The notes under the pieces: model-generated | Seen by the model: the letters and a program-made list of their open reading frames with translations, nothing else | What the model was told of the DNA's origin: nothing | Database searches by the model: none | Position numbers and translations under genes: made by a program | Part shown: piece by piece, positions 1-6,327 of the stretch | Layout: each line of letters begins with the position of its first letter | How positions within the stretch are numbered: the stretch's first letter is position 1 | Assembly: GCA_017411935.1 (NCBI GenBank) | Contig: JAFQPC010000034.1 | Location: forward strand, 1-10,205 | Length of the DNA: 10,205 nt | Direction of reading: 5' to 3' | Source of the DNA: Clostridia bacterium | GTDB lineage: Bacteria > Bacillota > Clostridia > Oscillospirales > CAG-272

Positions 1-609
1 AATCGTGAAAATCCCATCACTCCGATTATGAAGGGCGGACGTGTTGCCGTGGTCGGCGGCGGAAACGTTGCGATGGACGCGGCAAGAACGGCACTTCGCC
101 TTGGGGCGGAGAAGGTTTACATCGTATACCGCCGTTCCTTGGAGGAGCTTCCCGCACGCCGTGAGGAAGTCGAGCACGCGATGGAGGAGGGTATTGAATT
201 TATGCTTCTCCACAATCCCGTGGAAATTCTGGGATATGAGAATCCCGAGGATCACCGCGACCCGAAAAACGGATTTGTTTGCGGTATGAAATGTATTAAA
301 ATGGAGCTTGGCGAGCCCGACGAGCGCGGACGTCGCAGACCGATTCCAATCGAGGGAAGCGAGTTTGTACTTGATGTAGACACCGTGATTATGTCGATCG
401 GTACGTCGCCGAATCCCTTGATCAAAATGACGACCGAAGGACTTGAGGTCAATAAGCGCGGCGGTATTATCGTCGAAGAATCGACGGGAGAGACGACGCG
501 CAAGGGCGTGTATGCGGGCGGTGACGCCGTCACGGGCGCCGCAACCGTCATTTCCGCGATGGGTGCAGGCAAGCTTGCCGCAAAGTCGATTGATGAATAT
601 CTATCATAA
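1..609 (+). CDS. gltA: Glutamate synthase small subunit-like flavoprotein (GltA/NfnB type), 5' truncated
   Basis: The frame is open from the first base, so the N-terminal Fe-S and FAD-binding part lies outside the window; about 202 residues are visible of a family usually near 460. Visible signatures are the NADPH-binding glycine motif GGGNVAMDAART (about 22 codons in), the family motif YRRSLEELPAR followed by an acidic stretch, the segment VDTVIMSIGTSPNP, and the C-terminal FAD-binding GGDAVTGAATVISAMGAGK. By family this is an NAD(P)H-dependent oxidoreductase that passes electrons to glutamate synthase, or the paralogous NfnB subunit of the electron-bifurcating ferredoxin:NADP transhydrogenase. 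The visible part cannot separate these, and the deciding neighbour (an NfnA-like gene) would lie upstream. The gene ends 7 nt before a strong hairpin terminator and converges on the next gene. Confidence 0.87.
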   Translation, partial: NRENPITPIMKGGRVAVVGGGNVAMDAARTALRLGAEKVYIVYRRSLEELPARREEVEHAMEEGIEFMLLHNPVEILGYENPEDHRDPKNGFVCGMKCIKMELGEPDERGRRRPIPIEGSEFVLDVDTVIMSIGTSPNPLIKMTTEGLEVNKRGGIIVEESTGETTRKGVYAGGDAVTGAATVISAMGAGKLAAKSIDEYLS

Positions 610-615
610 AAAAAT

Positions 616-650
616 AACGCAGAAGCAATTGCTTCTGCGTTGTTTTTTTA
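616..650. terminator. Bidirectional intrinsic terminator between convergent genes
   Basis: A perfect 26-nt palindrome (616-641, half-site AACGCAGAAGCAA) is followed by seven T on the plus strand (643-649) and preceded by seven A (608-614), which read as a T-run on the minus strand. It can therefore end both the glutamate synthase-like gene and the UPF0371 gene, whose stop codon (648-650) touches the plus-strand T-tract. Confidence 0.92.
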
Positions 651-2132
651 TTTGTGGTAAAGCTTTTTGCTTTCGTAAACGGGTTCGCAGGTCAGGTCAA
701 TGCCGAGCTTACGGTAGATCGTTTTATCAACGTTGGAGACGATGACGCTGACGTGTGCTTGCGCGCCTTTGAGCTTAGGAAGCTGTTCCATTGCGTGTGC
801 CGCCATCGGATTGGTGGTTGCCGAAATCGCAAGTGCCATCAGGATCTCATCAGCGTGAAGTCGCGGGTTCTGGTTTCCAAGATTTTCGATCTTCAGCTTT
901 TGCAGAGGCTCAATGACCACGGGGGGGAGCAGGAGAAATTCGTCATTGATACCACCCAGCTTTTTGAGAGCATTCAAGAGCACTGCGGCGACCGATCCCA
1001 TCAGATTTGAGGTCTTTCCCGTAACGATCGTTCCGTCGGGAAGCTCAAGGGCAGCGGCGGGCTCGCCCGTTTCTTCTGCCTTGTCCAGTGCTGCTTTTAC
1101 TACCGAACGGAACTTGGTATCAATGCCCGCTTGATTCATAATGAGCTCGGCTTTATATACCTCATCGGCATCGGCAAGACCGTTTCTCTTGCGTGCGAGC
1201 GTATCATAATAACGTCGAATGATCTCCATTTTGGACGCTTTGAATACAACCTCGGGATCGGTGATACAGTATCCTGCCATATTGACACCCATATCGGTCG
1301 GAGACTTATAAGGGCATTCGCCGTAGATCTTTTCAAAAATTGCTTTGAGAACAGGGAAGATCTCAATATCTCTGTTGTAATTGACAGTGGTAATTCCCGT
1401 TGCTTCCAGGTGGAAGGGGTCGATCATATTGACATCGTTAAGGTCGATCGTTGCCGCTTCATACGCCAAATTGACAGGGTGCTTTAAGGGGAGATTCCAA
1501 ACGGGGAAGGTCTCAAACTTTGCGTAACCTGCTTTGATTCCGCGCTTATGGTCATGGTAAAGCTGAGAGAGACAGGTTGCCATCTTTCCGCTTCCGGGAC
1601 CGGGAGCGGTAACGACGACGAGAGATTTTGTCGTTTCAATATAGTCGTTCTTTCCGTATCCGTCGTCGCTAACGATTTTGCGAACGTTCGTCGGATATCC
1701 CTCAATGGGGTAGTGGCGGTATACCTTGACTCCGAGGTTTTCGAGACGCTTGATAAAAGCATCGACGGAAGATTGTTGCGTATACTGAGTAATAACGACA
1801 CCGCTGACGTACATACCGATGTCAGAGAAGGTATCGATCAAACGAAGGGTGTCCATATCGTAAGAAATGCCAAGATCCCCACGGATTTTATTTTGTTCAA
1901 TGGAAGTTGCTGATACCACGATAATGACTTCGGTATCTTCCTTCATATGAAGCAACATTTTTATTTTATTGTCGGGATAAAAGCCGGGAAGCACTCGGGC
2001 AGCGTGATAGTCGTCAAAGAGTTTTCCGCCAAATTCCAGATAGAGCTTTCCGCCAAAGCTCGAAATTCTTTCCTGAATTTTTTGAGACTGCAATTGAATA
2101 TATTTATTACTGTCAAAACCGATTGCGTTCAT
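648..2132 (-). CDS. UPF0371 (DUF1846) family protein
   Basis: This 494-residue protein matches the conserved UPF0371/DUF1846 family of Firmicutes and Actinobacteria in length and in landmark segments. The N-terminus starts MNAIGFDSNKYIQLQSQKI. A P-loop-like APGPGSGKM lies at about residues 176-184, the segments KFETFPVWNLPLKHPVNLAYEAA and DPFHLEATG at about 205-246, and SPTDMGVNMAG at about 277-287. Structures exist for the family, but as far as I know its biochemical role is not established, so no function is assigned. The glycine-rich GPGSGK suggests phosphate or nucleotide binding, which is inference. No signal peptide or membrane segment is visible, so it is presumably cytoplasmic. The start is well supported by GGAGAGGA upstream of the ATG, and the gene has its own promoter, indicating a single-gene unit. 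Confidence 0.93.
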   Translation of the reverse strand: MNAIGFDSNKYIQLQSQKIQERISSFGGKLYLEFGGKLFDDYHAARVLPGFYPDNKIKMLLHMKEDTEVIIVVSATSIEQNKIRGDLGISYDMDTLRLIDTFSDIGMYVSGVVITQYTQQSSVDAFIKRLENLGVKVYRHYPIEGYPTNVRKIVSDDGYGKNDYIETTKSLVVVTAPGPGSGKMATCLSQLYHDHKRGIKAGYAKFETFPVWNLPLKHPVNLAYEAATIDLNDVNMIDPFHLEATGITTVNYNRDIEIFPVLKAIFEKIYGECPYKSPTDMGVNMAGYCITDPEVVFKASKMEIIRRYYDTLARKRNGLADADEVYKAELIMNQAGIDTKFRSVVKAALDKAEETGEPAAALELPDGTIVTGKTSNLMGSVAAVLLNALKKLGGINDEFLLLPPVVIEPLQKLKIENLGNQNPRLHADEILMALAISATTNPMAAHAMEQLPKLKGAQAHVSVIVSNVDKTIYRKLGIDLTCEPVYESKKLYHK

Positions 2133-2172
2133 AAAATCCTCTCCAATTTGTATTTGAAAACCAATTAATTAT

Positions 2173-2201
2173 ATTTTAATACATTTTGCGAATTTTTTCA
2201 A
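2173..2201 (-). promoter_or_regulatory. Sigma-A promoter of the UPF0371 gene
   Basis: Read on the minus strand, TTGAAA (-35, plus positions 2196-2201) is separated by 17 bp from TAAAAT (-10, plus positions 2173-2178). It lies about 40 nt upstream of the UPF0371 start codon, and the surrounding DNA is AT-rich. Confidence 0.75.
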
Positions 2202-2257
2202 GTGTTTCTTGCAAATATCTTTGATTATTTTTGGAAAAAACCAAGCTTTTCTCTCGA

Positions 2258-2286
2258 TTGTCAAAATTTGTTTTATGGCATACAAT
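2258..2286 (+). promoter_or_regulatory. Sigma-A promoter of the cysteine-rich gene
   Basis: TTGTCA (-35, 2258-2263), a 17-bp spacer and TACAAT (-10, 2281-2286) lie about 50 nt upstream of the start codon at 2339. It is divergent from the UPF0371 promoter, with about 57 bp between the two -35 elements. No obvious operator palindrome is seen between them. Confidence 0.72.
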
Positions 2287-2321
2287 AAGAAAGAAAGGCC
2301 GATGGCTTTGATTATTGATTC

Positions 2322-2328
2322 AGGAGGA
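2322..2328 (+). promoter_or_regulatory. Ribosome binding site that fixes the start of the cysteine-rich gene
   Basis: AGGAGGA lies 10-11 nt before ATG 2339. An upstream in-frame TTG (2315) would place this site inside the coding region and lacks its own site, so ATG 2339 is preferred. Confidence 0.8.
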
Positions 2329-2338
2329 GAATTATTCT

Positions 2339-3193
2339 ATGTCAGATAACAGATTTTCTTGCGGTCCCTCTGATAGAAGTGAGAAAACTTCGGCAAGAAA
2401 TGAGATGGTAAGTATTGAGACCAATCGAATTTTGGATTCTTGCCGTGATAGGGATTGTTTTGAGGATGTCAAGGTACTTTTGACCGACTTCGGAAACGAA
2501 ATTTTGGAGCATACCACAAATATTCGAGCAAAAAACGCTTGTATTACCTGGACGTATATCGGAATTGATCCCGTGAAATTCAATCGCGGTTTTTATTCCG
2601 TAACGATCAAATTTTATGTAAAGATCACCTTTGAAGCATGTCTCTGTGGCGGTCGCAGTCAGGAATTTGAAGGTGTTGCGGTTCTCGAAAAGAAAGTCGT
2701 TCTTTACGGTAGCGAGAGCAACGTCAGCATTTTCAAGAGTAATCCCGACGCTTCGGACTACTGCACGGTGCCCGAGCCTTGTTGCTCTACGAAAAACGTA
2801 CCGATTGCCATTGTCGAAGTGGTCGACCCCATTATTTTGAACACCAAGGTACGTGAGGCAGACGACGGTTGCTGTAATTGTTGCTGTTGTGGCTGTAACG
2901 ATATTCCGCAGACGGTGGCAAGTCGCCTGAACGGTTCGTTACACGATACCGACGGACGCTATATTACCGTATCGTTTGGAATTTTCTCGGTAGTAAGAAT
3001 CGTTCGTCCCGCACAGTATCTCATTCACGCGACCGAATATTGCGTGCCCGATAAGGAATGTATTTCGAACGAGGATGACAATCCCTGCGCCCTTTTCCGT
3101 TCGATGGCATTCCCGACGGCAGAATTTTGCCCTCCCGGATATACCCCGAGTTCATCCGAGCATCACGGTGGAAAGTGTGGTTGCGGTAGCTGA
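2339..3193 (+). CDS. Cysteine-rich conserved hypothetical protein (284 aa)
   Basis: I cannot assign a function; it resembles conserved hypothetical proteins I recall from Clostridia. It has 22 cysteines in 284 residues. They include CRDRDC (residues 35-40), CLC (101-103), a CC pair (148-149), a dense cluster CCNCCCCGC (178-186), CVPDKEC (235-241) and a terminal CGCGS. Between them are beta-rich, low-cysteine blocks: an aromatic/charged region (70-100), EKKVVLYGSESNVSIFKS (117-134), IAIVEVVDPIILN (156-168) and FSVVRIVRPAQYL (216-228). IVEVVDPIILN and IVRPAQYL look like repeated strand-rich elements. There is no signal peptide or transmembrane segment. It could bind metal or form a disulfide-linked assembly such as a spore-coat or other structural layer, but nothing here proves either. 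It is a single-gene unit with its own promoter and terminator. The downstream neighbour is an Fe-S carrier, which may be coincidental. Confidence 0.85.
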   Translation: MSDNRFSCGPSDRSEKTSARNEMVSIETNRILDSCRDRDCFEDVKVLLTDFGNEILEHTTNIRAKNACITWTYIGIDPVKFNRGFYSVTIKFYVKITFEACLCGGRSQEFEGVAVLEKKVVLYGSESNVSIFKSNPDASDYCTVPEPCCSTKNVPIAIVEVVDPIILNTKVREADDGCCNCCCCGCNDIPQTVASRLNGSLHDTDGRYITVSFGIFSVVRIVRPAQYLIHATEYCVPDKECISNEDDNPCALFRSMAFPTAEFCPPGYTPSSSEHHGGKCGCGS

Positions 3194-3198
3194 TGAAC

Positions 3199-3230
3199 AA
3201 AAGCCGTTGCTTGCAACGGCTTTTTTATTT
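3199..3230 (+). terminator. Intrinsic terminator after the cysteine-rich gene
   Basis: AAGCCGTTGC (3201-3210) pairs with GCAACGGCTT (3213-3222), followed by a T-rich tail (3221-3230 and beyond). The hairpin begins a few bases after the stop codon at 3191-3193. Confidence 0.9.
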
Positions 3231-3251
3231 TTGAGAAAATCTTGAAATCTA

Positions 3252-3280
3252 TTGAAAAATTCGACAAAAGGGTGTATAAT
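3252..3280 (+). promoter_or_regulatory. Sigma-A promoter of the mrp-dus-regulator operon
   Basis: TTGAAA (3252-3257), a 17-bp spacer and the consensus TATAAT (3275-3280) lie about 42 nt upstream of the mrp start codon. A purine-rich site, AGGAAAGGA, precedes ATG 3322. Confidence 0.85.
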
Positions 3281-3321
3281 AAAAAGAGTAAAAAAACTTC
3301 TTCAGGAAAGGAAATTATAAA

Positions 3322-4161
3322 ATGGCAGAAGGATGTACGCACAACTGTTCGACGTGTAGCTCGAACTGCGATTCGAAAGAAAAAAACAGCTTAATGGAAC
3401 AGCCCAATCCTCTGAGCAGTGTTAAGCATATTATCGCCGTCGTCAGCGGCAAGGGAGGTGTCGGTAAGTCGCTTGTGACCTCGATGCTTGCTGTCAATAT
3501 GCAACGTTTGGGCTATAAGACAGCCATTCTTGATGCCGACGTTACGGGTCCCTCGATCCCGAAGGCATTTGGCTTGAAGGCAGGCGTGGATGGAGATGAG
3601 CACGGTATGATCCCGCCCACGACGACCTCGGGGATTGACATTATGTCGGTCAATCTGATGCTTGACGACGAAACCAAGCCCGTTGTTTGGCGCGGACCTG
3701 TGATCGCAGGTGTGGTAAAGCAGTTCTGGACCGATACGATCTGGCACGATATTGACTATATGTTTATCGACTGTCCTCCCGGAACGGGTGACGTTCCGCT
3801 GACGGTCTTCCAGTCGATTCCGATCGACGGTATCGTTATCGTCAGCAGCCCTCAGGAGCTTGTTTCGATGATCGTTGCCAAGGCGGCAAATATGGCACAG
3901 TTGATGAATATTCCCGTATACGGTCTGATTGAGAATATGAGCTACGTGAAGTGCCCTGATTGCGGTAAGGAGATCAAGGTCTTTGGCGAAAGCCATATTG
4001 ACCAGATCGCAGAAAACTTTGGGTACGATCTTTTGGCACAGATTCCGATGGACCCCAAGCTTACGGCACTCGTGGATAAGGGTTGGATCGAAATGATGGA
4101 CAACAACTACCTCGAAAGTGCGGCAGAAGTTTTGGTAAACAGAACGCAAAATAACAAATGA
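3322..4161 (+). CDS. mrp: Mrp/NBP35-family Fe-S cluster carrier ATPase (ApbC type)
   Basis: This 279-residue P-loop ATPase is of the Mrp/NBP35 class, whose members bind and transfer 4Fe-4S clusters to apoproteins in the cytoplasm. Visible motifs are the deviant Walker A KGGVGKS (44-50), the Walker A' strand AILDADVTGPSIP (68-80), the switch motif DCPPGTGD (150-157), and the conserved cluster-bridging CPDC (211-214) within IENMSYVKC. The N-terminus also has four cysteines spaced CX3CX2CX3C (residues 5, 9, 12, 16), reminiscent of the extra N-terminal cluster site of NBP35. It lacks the N-terminal MIP18/DUF59 domain found in many bacterial Mrp proteins. The stop codon overlaps the start of the dus gene (ATGA, 4158-4161), implying translational coupling. 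Confidence 0.95.
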   Translation: MAEGCTHNCSTCSSNCDSKEKNSLMEQPNPLSSVKHIIAVVSGKGGVGKSLVTSMLAVNMQRLGYKTAILDADVTGPSIPKAFGLKAGVDGDEHGMIPPTTTSGIDIMSVNLMLDDETKPVVWRGPVIAGVVKQFWTDTIWHDIDYMFIDCPPGTGDVPLTVFQSIPIDGIVIVSSPQELVSMIVAKAANMAQLMNIPVYGLIENMSYVKCPDCGKEIKVFGESHIDQIAENFGYDLLAQIPMDPKLTALVDKGWIEMMDNNYLESAAEVLVNRTQNNK

Positions 4162-5180
4162 GCTTGAAAATAGGAACTGCTACTTTAGAGCACGGGCTGA
4201 TGCTTGCGCCGATGGCAGGGGTGACCGACCGAAGCTTTCGGTTACTCTGCCGAGAAAAGGGCGCAGAGTATCTCGTGAGCGAAATGGTATCCGCCAAAGC
4301 ACTTTGTTACGAGCAAAAAGCAAAACGTAGGGAAGCGGCGCTGATGGGTACAGCGCCGCTTGCCGCGATTTCTGTCGGGGAAGCGCCAATGGCAATTCAG
4401 ATCTTCGGTAGTGAACCCGATTTTATGGCAGAAGCGGCGAGAATGCTTGAAGCATCCTCGTATCGGGGGTGTGTTTCGGAGCTCCCACCCGTGGCAATCG
4501 ACGTGAATATGGGGTGTCCCGTACGCAAGATCACTTCGAACGGCGAAGGCAGTGCGCTGATGAAAAATCCCCGTTTGGCGGGGGAGATCGTGTCGGCAAT
4601 GACCAAAGCCGTGAAACTTCCTGTGACGGTGAAAATCCGCGCAGGATGGGACTCTGATTCGATCAATGCGCCCGAGATGGCGAAGATTTTGGAACAGAGT
4701 GGTGCGTCCTTGATCTGTGTTCACGCGCGAACCAAGGAACAACTGTATACGCCGGGAATTGATCTTCGTGTGATCGAGCAGGTCAAGCGTGCGGTGTCGA
4801 TCCCCGTGATTGGGAACGGAGATATTACGTCAGCGGAAGATGCGCTGACTATGATCGAGCAAACGGGTTGTGACGGTGTGATGGTTGGTCGTGGGGCGAT
4901 GGGAAATCCATGGCTCTTTGCGGAAATTGCCGCACGAATGGAGGGGCGCGAATTCTATGCTCCTACGATAGATGACCGCTTGCAAACGGCGCTTGCTCAC
5001 CTCGATCAAATGATTGCACATAAGGGCGACCGTGTTGGACTTGCTGAGGGCAAAAAGCATGTTTCTTGGTATCTGAACGGTCTCCGCGGAGCGGCTTCTG
5101 CTCGTGCCGCAATTATGACGGCAGATTCCCCCGATGCGATTCGTAGGGTATTGGAAACGATTTTAAAGGAAAACGAGTAA
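4158..5180 (+). CDS. dusB: tRNA-dihydrouridine synthase (DusB-like)
   Basis: This 340-residue FMN-dependent TIM-barrel enzyme reduces specific uridines in tRNA to dihydrouridine with NAD(P)H. Motifs seen are the N-terminal LAPMAGVTDRSFR (16-28), SEMVSA (41-46), QIFG (81-84), the catalytic-loop NMGCP with proposed general-acid Cys120, KIRAGW (159-164), HARTKEQ (189-195), and the phosphate/FMN-binding NGD (220-222) and GRGAMGNPW (244-252), plus a helical C-terminal tRNA-binding domain. About ten residues around RGCVSELPP (103-111) appear inserted before the catalytic strand compared with Escherichia coli DusB. The start overlaps the mrp stop by 4 nt. The exact Dus subfamily is by overall resemblance and less certain than the enzyme class. 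Confidence 0.95.
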   Translation: MSLKIGTATLEHGLMLAPMAGVTDRSFRLLCREKGAEYLVSEMVSAKALCYEQKAKRREAALMGTAPLAAISVGEAPMAIQIFGSEPDFMAEAARMLEASSYRGCVSELPPVAIDVNMGCPVRKITSNGEGSALMKNPRLAGEIVSAMTKAVKLPVTVKIRAGWDSDSINAPEMAKILEQSGASLICVHARTKEQLYTPGIDLRVIEQVKRAVSIPVIGNGDITSAEDALTMIEQTGCDGVMVGRGAMGNPWLFAEIAARMEGREFYAPTIDDRLQTALAHLDQMIAHKGDRVGLAEGKKHVSWYLNGLRGAASARAAIMTADSPDAIRRVLETILKENE

Positions 5181-5190
5181 CGTAAGAAAA

Positions 5191-5832
5191 ATGAAAGATC
5201 AGATGGAAAATAAAAAAAGAATCGCCGTGATTTCTTCCGATCATGACCTTGCTTTGTTTTTTGAATTGGAAGCAATGGCGTGTGGTTGTTCCGTTCGCGT
5301 GTTTTCTTCGCCTCCGCAGGAGCTGTCGGAGTTTGATTTCGTCGTTTTGGATCTTGCGGCAGGATATTGTTTTGCAGAAGAAGACTCTTGTCAGATTGCC
5401 GCCGTTTGTAGGGACGGAAGAAAAACAGAACACCTCGGTTTTGATTACGTATGGGAGTGGCCCATATCGGTTCAAACGGTCAGAGAGGCATACGAAAATA
5501 CGGTAGTTCTAAAAAAGTCGATCGTTGAATCTTCTGTAGTAAACAATATCCTCTATTTTCTTTCCGATCCTATCTATACCGTAGTTTATCGCAACCGAAC
5601 GATCTCCTTGACGCAAAGTGAATGGCTTGTGTTAGATCTGCTCGCAAAGGCAGGAGGTCAAATTGTCGACCGTGCTGCTATTTCGGATCTTTTTGCGGGA
5701 ACGAAGGGAAATCTTGCGGACGTACATATCTGTCATCTTCGAAAAAAACTTGAGGCGCCGTTTGGCATTCGTCTGATTGAAACGGTGCGCGGAAACGGAT
5801 ATATCTTGAAAGCGAAAATCGTATATTTATGA
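5191..5832 (+). CDS. Winged-helix (OmpR/PhoB-type) regulator with degenerate receiver domain
   Basis: The C-terminal half (about residues 135-207) is an OmpR/PhoB-type winged helix. It has the pattern ISLTQSEWLVLDLLAKAGGQIV, then DVHICHLRKKL as recognition-helix region, then IETVRGNGYIL as the wing. The N-terminal half looks like a response-regulator receiver fold: strand IAVISSD, and VVLDL with Asp54 at the phosphorylation-site position. However, the usual acidic pair after strand 1 reads Ser-Ser, the conserved Lys before Pro near the end is Trp (EWPIS, 89-93), and the region is shorter than normal. It is therefore probably not phosphorylated canonically (inference). No histidine kinase is adjacent. 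It begins 10 nt after dus with only a weak ribosome binding site, so coupling to dus is likely; the in-frame ATG at 5203 is an alternative start. The target is unknown. Confidence 0.85.
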   Translation: MKDQMENKKRIAVISSDHDLALFFELEAMACGCSVRVFSSPPQELSEFDFVVLDLAAGYCFAEEDSCQIAAVCRDGRKTEHLGFDYVWEWPISVQTVREAYENTVVLKKSIVESSVVNNILYFLSDPIYTVVYRNRTISLTQSEWLVLDLLAKAGGQIVDRAAISDLFAGTKGNLADVHICHLRKKLEAPFGIRLIETVRGNGYILKAKIVYL

Positions 5833-5869
5833 AATATTGCCGAATGTAAGAGCATTCGGCAATATTTTT
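5832..5869 (+). terminator. Intrinsic terminator of the mrp-dus-regulator operon
   Basis: A perfect 15-bp stem (5832-5846 with 5853-5867) has a 6-nt loop and ends in a T-run (5865-5869). It starts at the stop codon of the regulator gene. Confidence 0.92.
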
Positions 5870-5890
5870 ATGAAATTTTTCAGAAAACTC

Positions 5891-5919
5891 TTGACAAAAC
5901 TGTATCAACTGTGTATAAT
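5891..5919 (+). promoter_or_regulatory. Consensus sigma-A promoter of the gntR-ABC operon
   Basis: A perfect TTGACA (5891-5896), a 17-bp spacer and a perfect TATAAT (5914-5919) form the strongest promoter in the window. A second TATAAT overlaps it at 5919-5924. Such a strong promoter suggests dependence on repression by the first gene product. Confidence 0.93.
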
Positions 5920-5934
5920 ATAATATATACAGTT
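5907..5934. promoter_or_regulatory. Probable GntR (YtrA-type) operator over the -10 region and start site
   Basis: This 28-bp imperfect palindrome has half-sites AACTGTGTATAATA and TAATATATACAGTT that match at 12 of 14 positions when one is reverse-complemented. It covers the -10 element and the expected transcription start, where bound repressor would block RNA polymerase. A further copy of the half-site, AACTGTAT, sits at 5898-5905 in direct orientation, 9 bp upstream. Assignment to the adjacent GntR protein is inference from position. Confidence 0.65.
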
Positions 5935-5937
5935 AAT

Positions 5938-5947
5938 GGAGGTGATC
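5938..5947 (+). promoter_or_regulatory. Ribosome binding site with extended anti-Shine-Dalgarno match
   Basis: GGAGGTGATC is complementary to ten consecutive bases at the 3' end of 16S rRNA. It is placed ideally for GTG 5950 and rules out the in-frame GTG at 5911, which lies inside the -10 element. Confidence 0.88.
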
Positions 5948-5949
5948 GA

Positions 5950-6327
5950 GTGACGATTTTTATTGACAATAAGAACGGAGAGCCGATTTATAATCAGATT
6001 TATTCTCAGATCAAATATCAAATTCTTAGCGGTAGTTTAAAGCCTGATGAAATGCTTCCGTCGATCCGAGGACTTGCCAAGGATCTTCGCATCAGCTTTA
6101 TTACGACCAAACGAGCCTACGAGGAGCTTGAAAAGGAAGGGTTCATTTATACCATTCCTGCGAAAGGATGCTATGTTTCGCCTCAAAATTTGGAGCTTGT
6201 GCGCGAAGAAAATCTCAAAAAGATCGAGGGATACCTCTCAGAGATCAAAAGGCTCTCGGTGTCGTGTAACCTGAAAAAAGAAGACTTGATCGAGATGATT
6301 CAATTTGAATGGGAGGAAGAAGAATGA
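5950..6327 (+). CDS. GntR-family transcriptional repressor, YtrA subfamily
   Basis: Starting at GTG 5950, this is 125 residues, typical of the short YtrA subfamily. The N-terminal winged helix is complete: GEPIYNQIYSQIKYQILSG, then LPSIRGLAKDLRISFITTKRAYEELEKEG containing the helix-turn-helix, then the wing ending in KGCYVS. The remaining roughly 50 residues are charged and helical (EENLKKIEGYLSEIKRL), matching the small YtrA dimerisation region without a large effector domain. Such proteins commonly repress adjacent ABC exporter genes, often those induced by cell-wall-active peptides, although the inducer cannot be read from sequence. The stop overlaps the ATPase start by 4 nt. It probably autoregulates the operon through the palindrome over its promoter. 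Confidence 0.93.
   Translation: MTIFIDNKNGEPIYNQIYSQIKYQILSGSLKPDEMLPSIRGLAKDLRISFITTKRAYEELEKEGFIYTIPAKGCYVSPQNLELVREENLKKIEGYLSEIKRLSVSCNLKKEDLIEMIQFEWEEEE
6311..6317 (+). promoter_or_regulatory. Ribosome binding site that fixes the ABC ATPase start
   Basis: GGGAGGA lies 6-7 nt before ATG 6324. The in-frame ATG at 6309 would overlap this site and lacks one of its own, so ATG 6324 is preferred. The site lies within the 3' end of the gntR gene. Confidence 0.8.

Noticed and set aside
2315..2338. Upstream TTG start for the cysteine-rich protein
   Set aside because: The Shine-Dalgarno sequence lies inside this extension and points to ATG 2339.
2133..2338. Possible small RNA or riboswitch in the divergent intergenic region
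   Set aside because: The stretch is AT-rich and fully accounted for by two promoters and short leaders. No stable hairpin with a T-tract or recognisable riboswitch core is seen.
3391..4149. Long open frame on the minus strand opposite mrp (about 250 codons)
   Set aside because: It is an antisense shadow of a clearly real gene. Its translation is rich in His, Arg and Asn, matches no known family and has no ribosome binding site.
5911..5949. Upstream GTG start for the GntR protein
   Set aside because: This codon lies in the spacer and -10 region of the consensus promoter, so it would not be transcribed. GTG 5950 has an ideal ribosome binding site.
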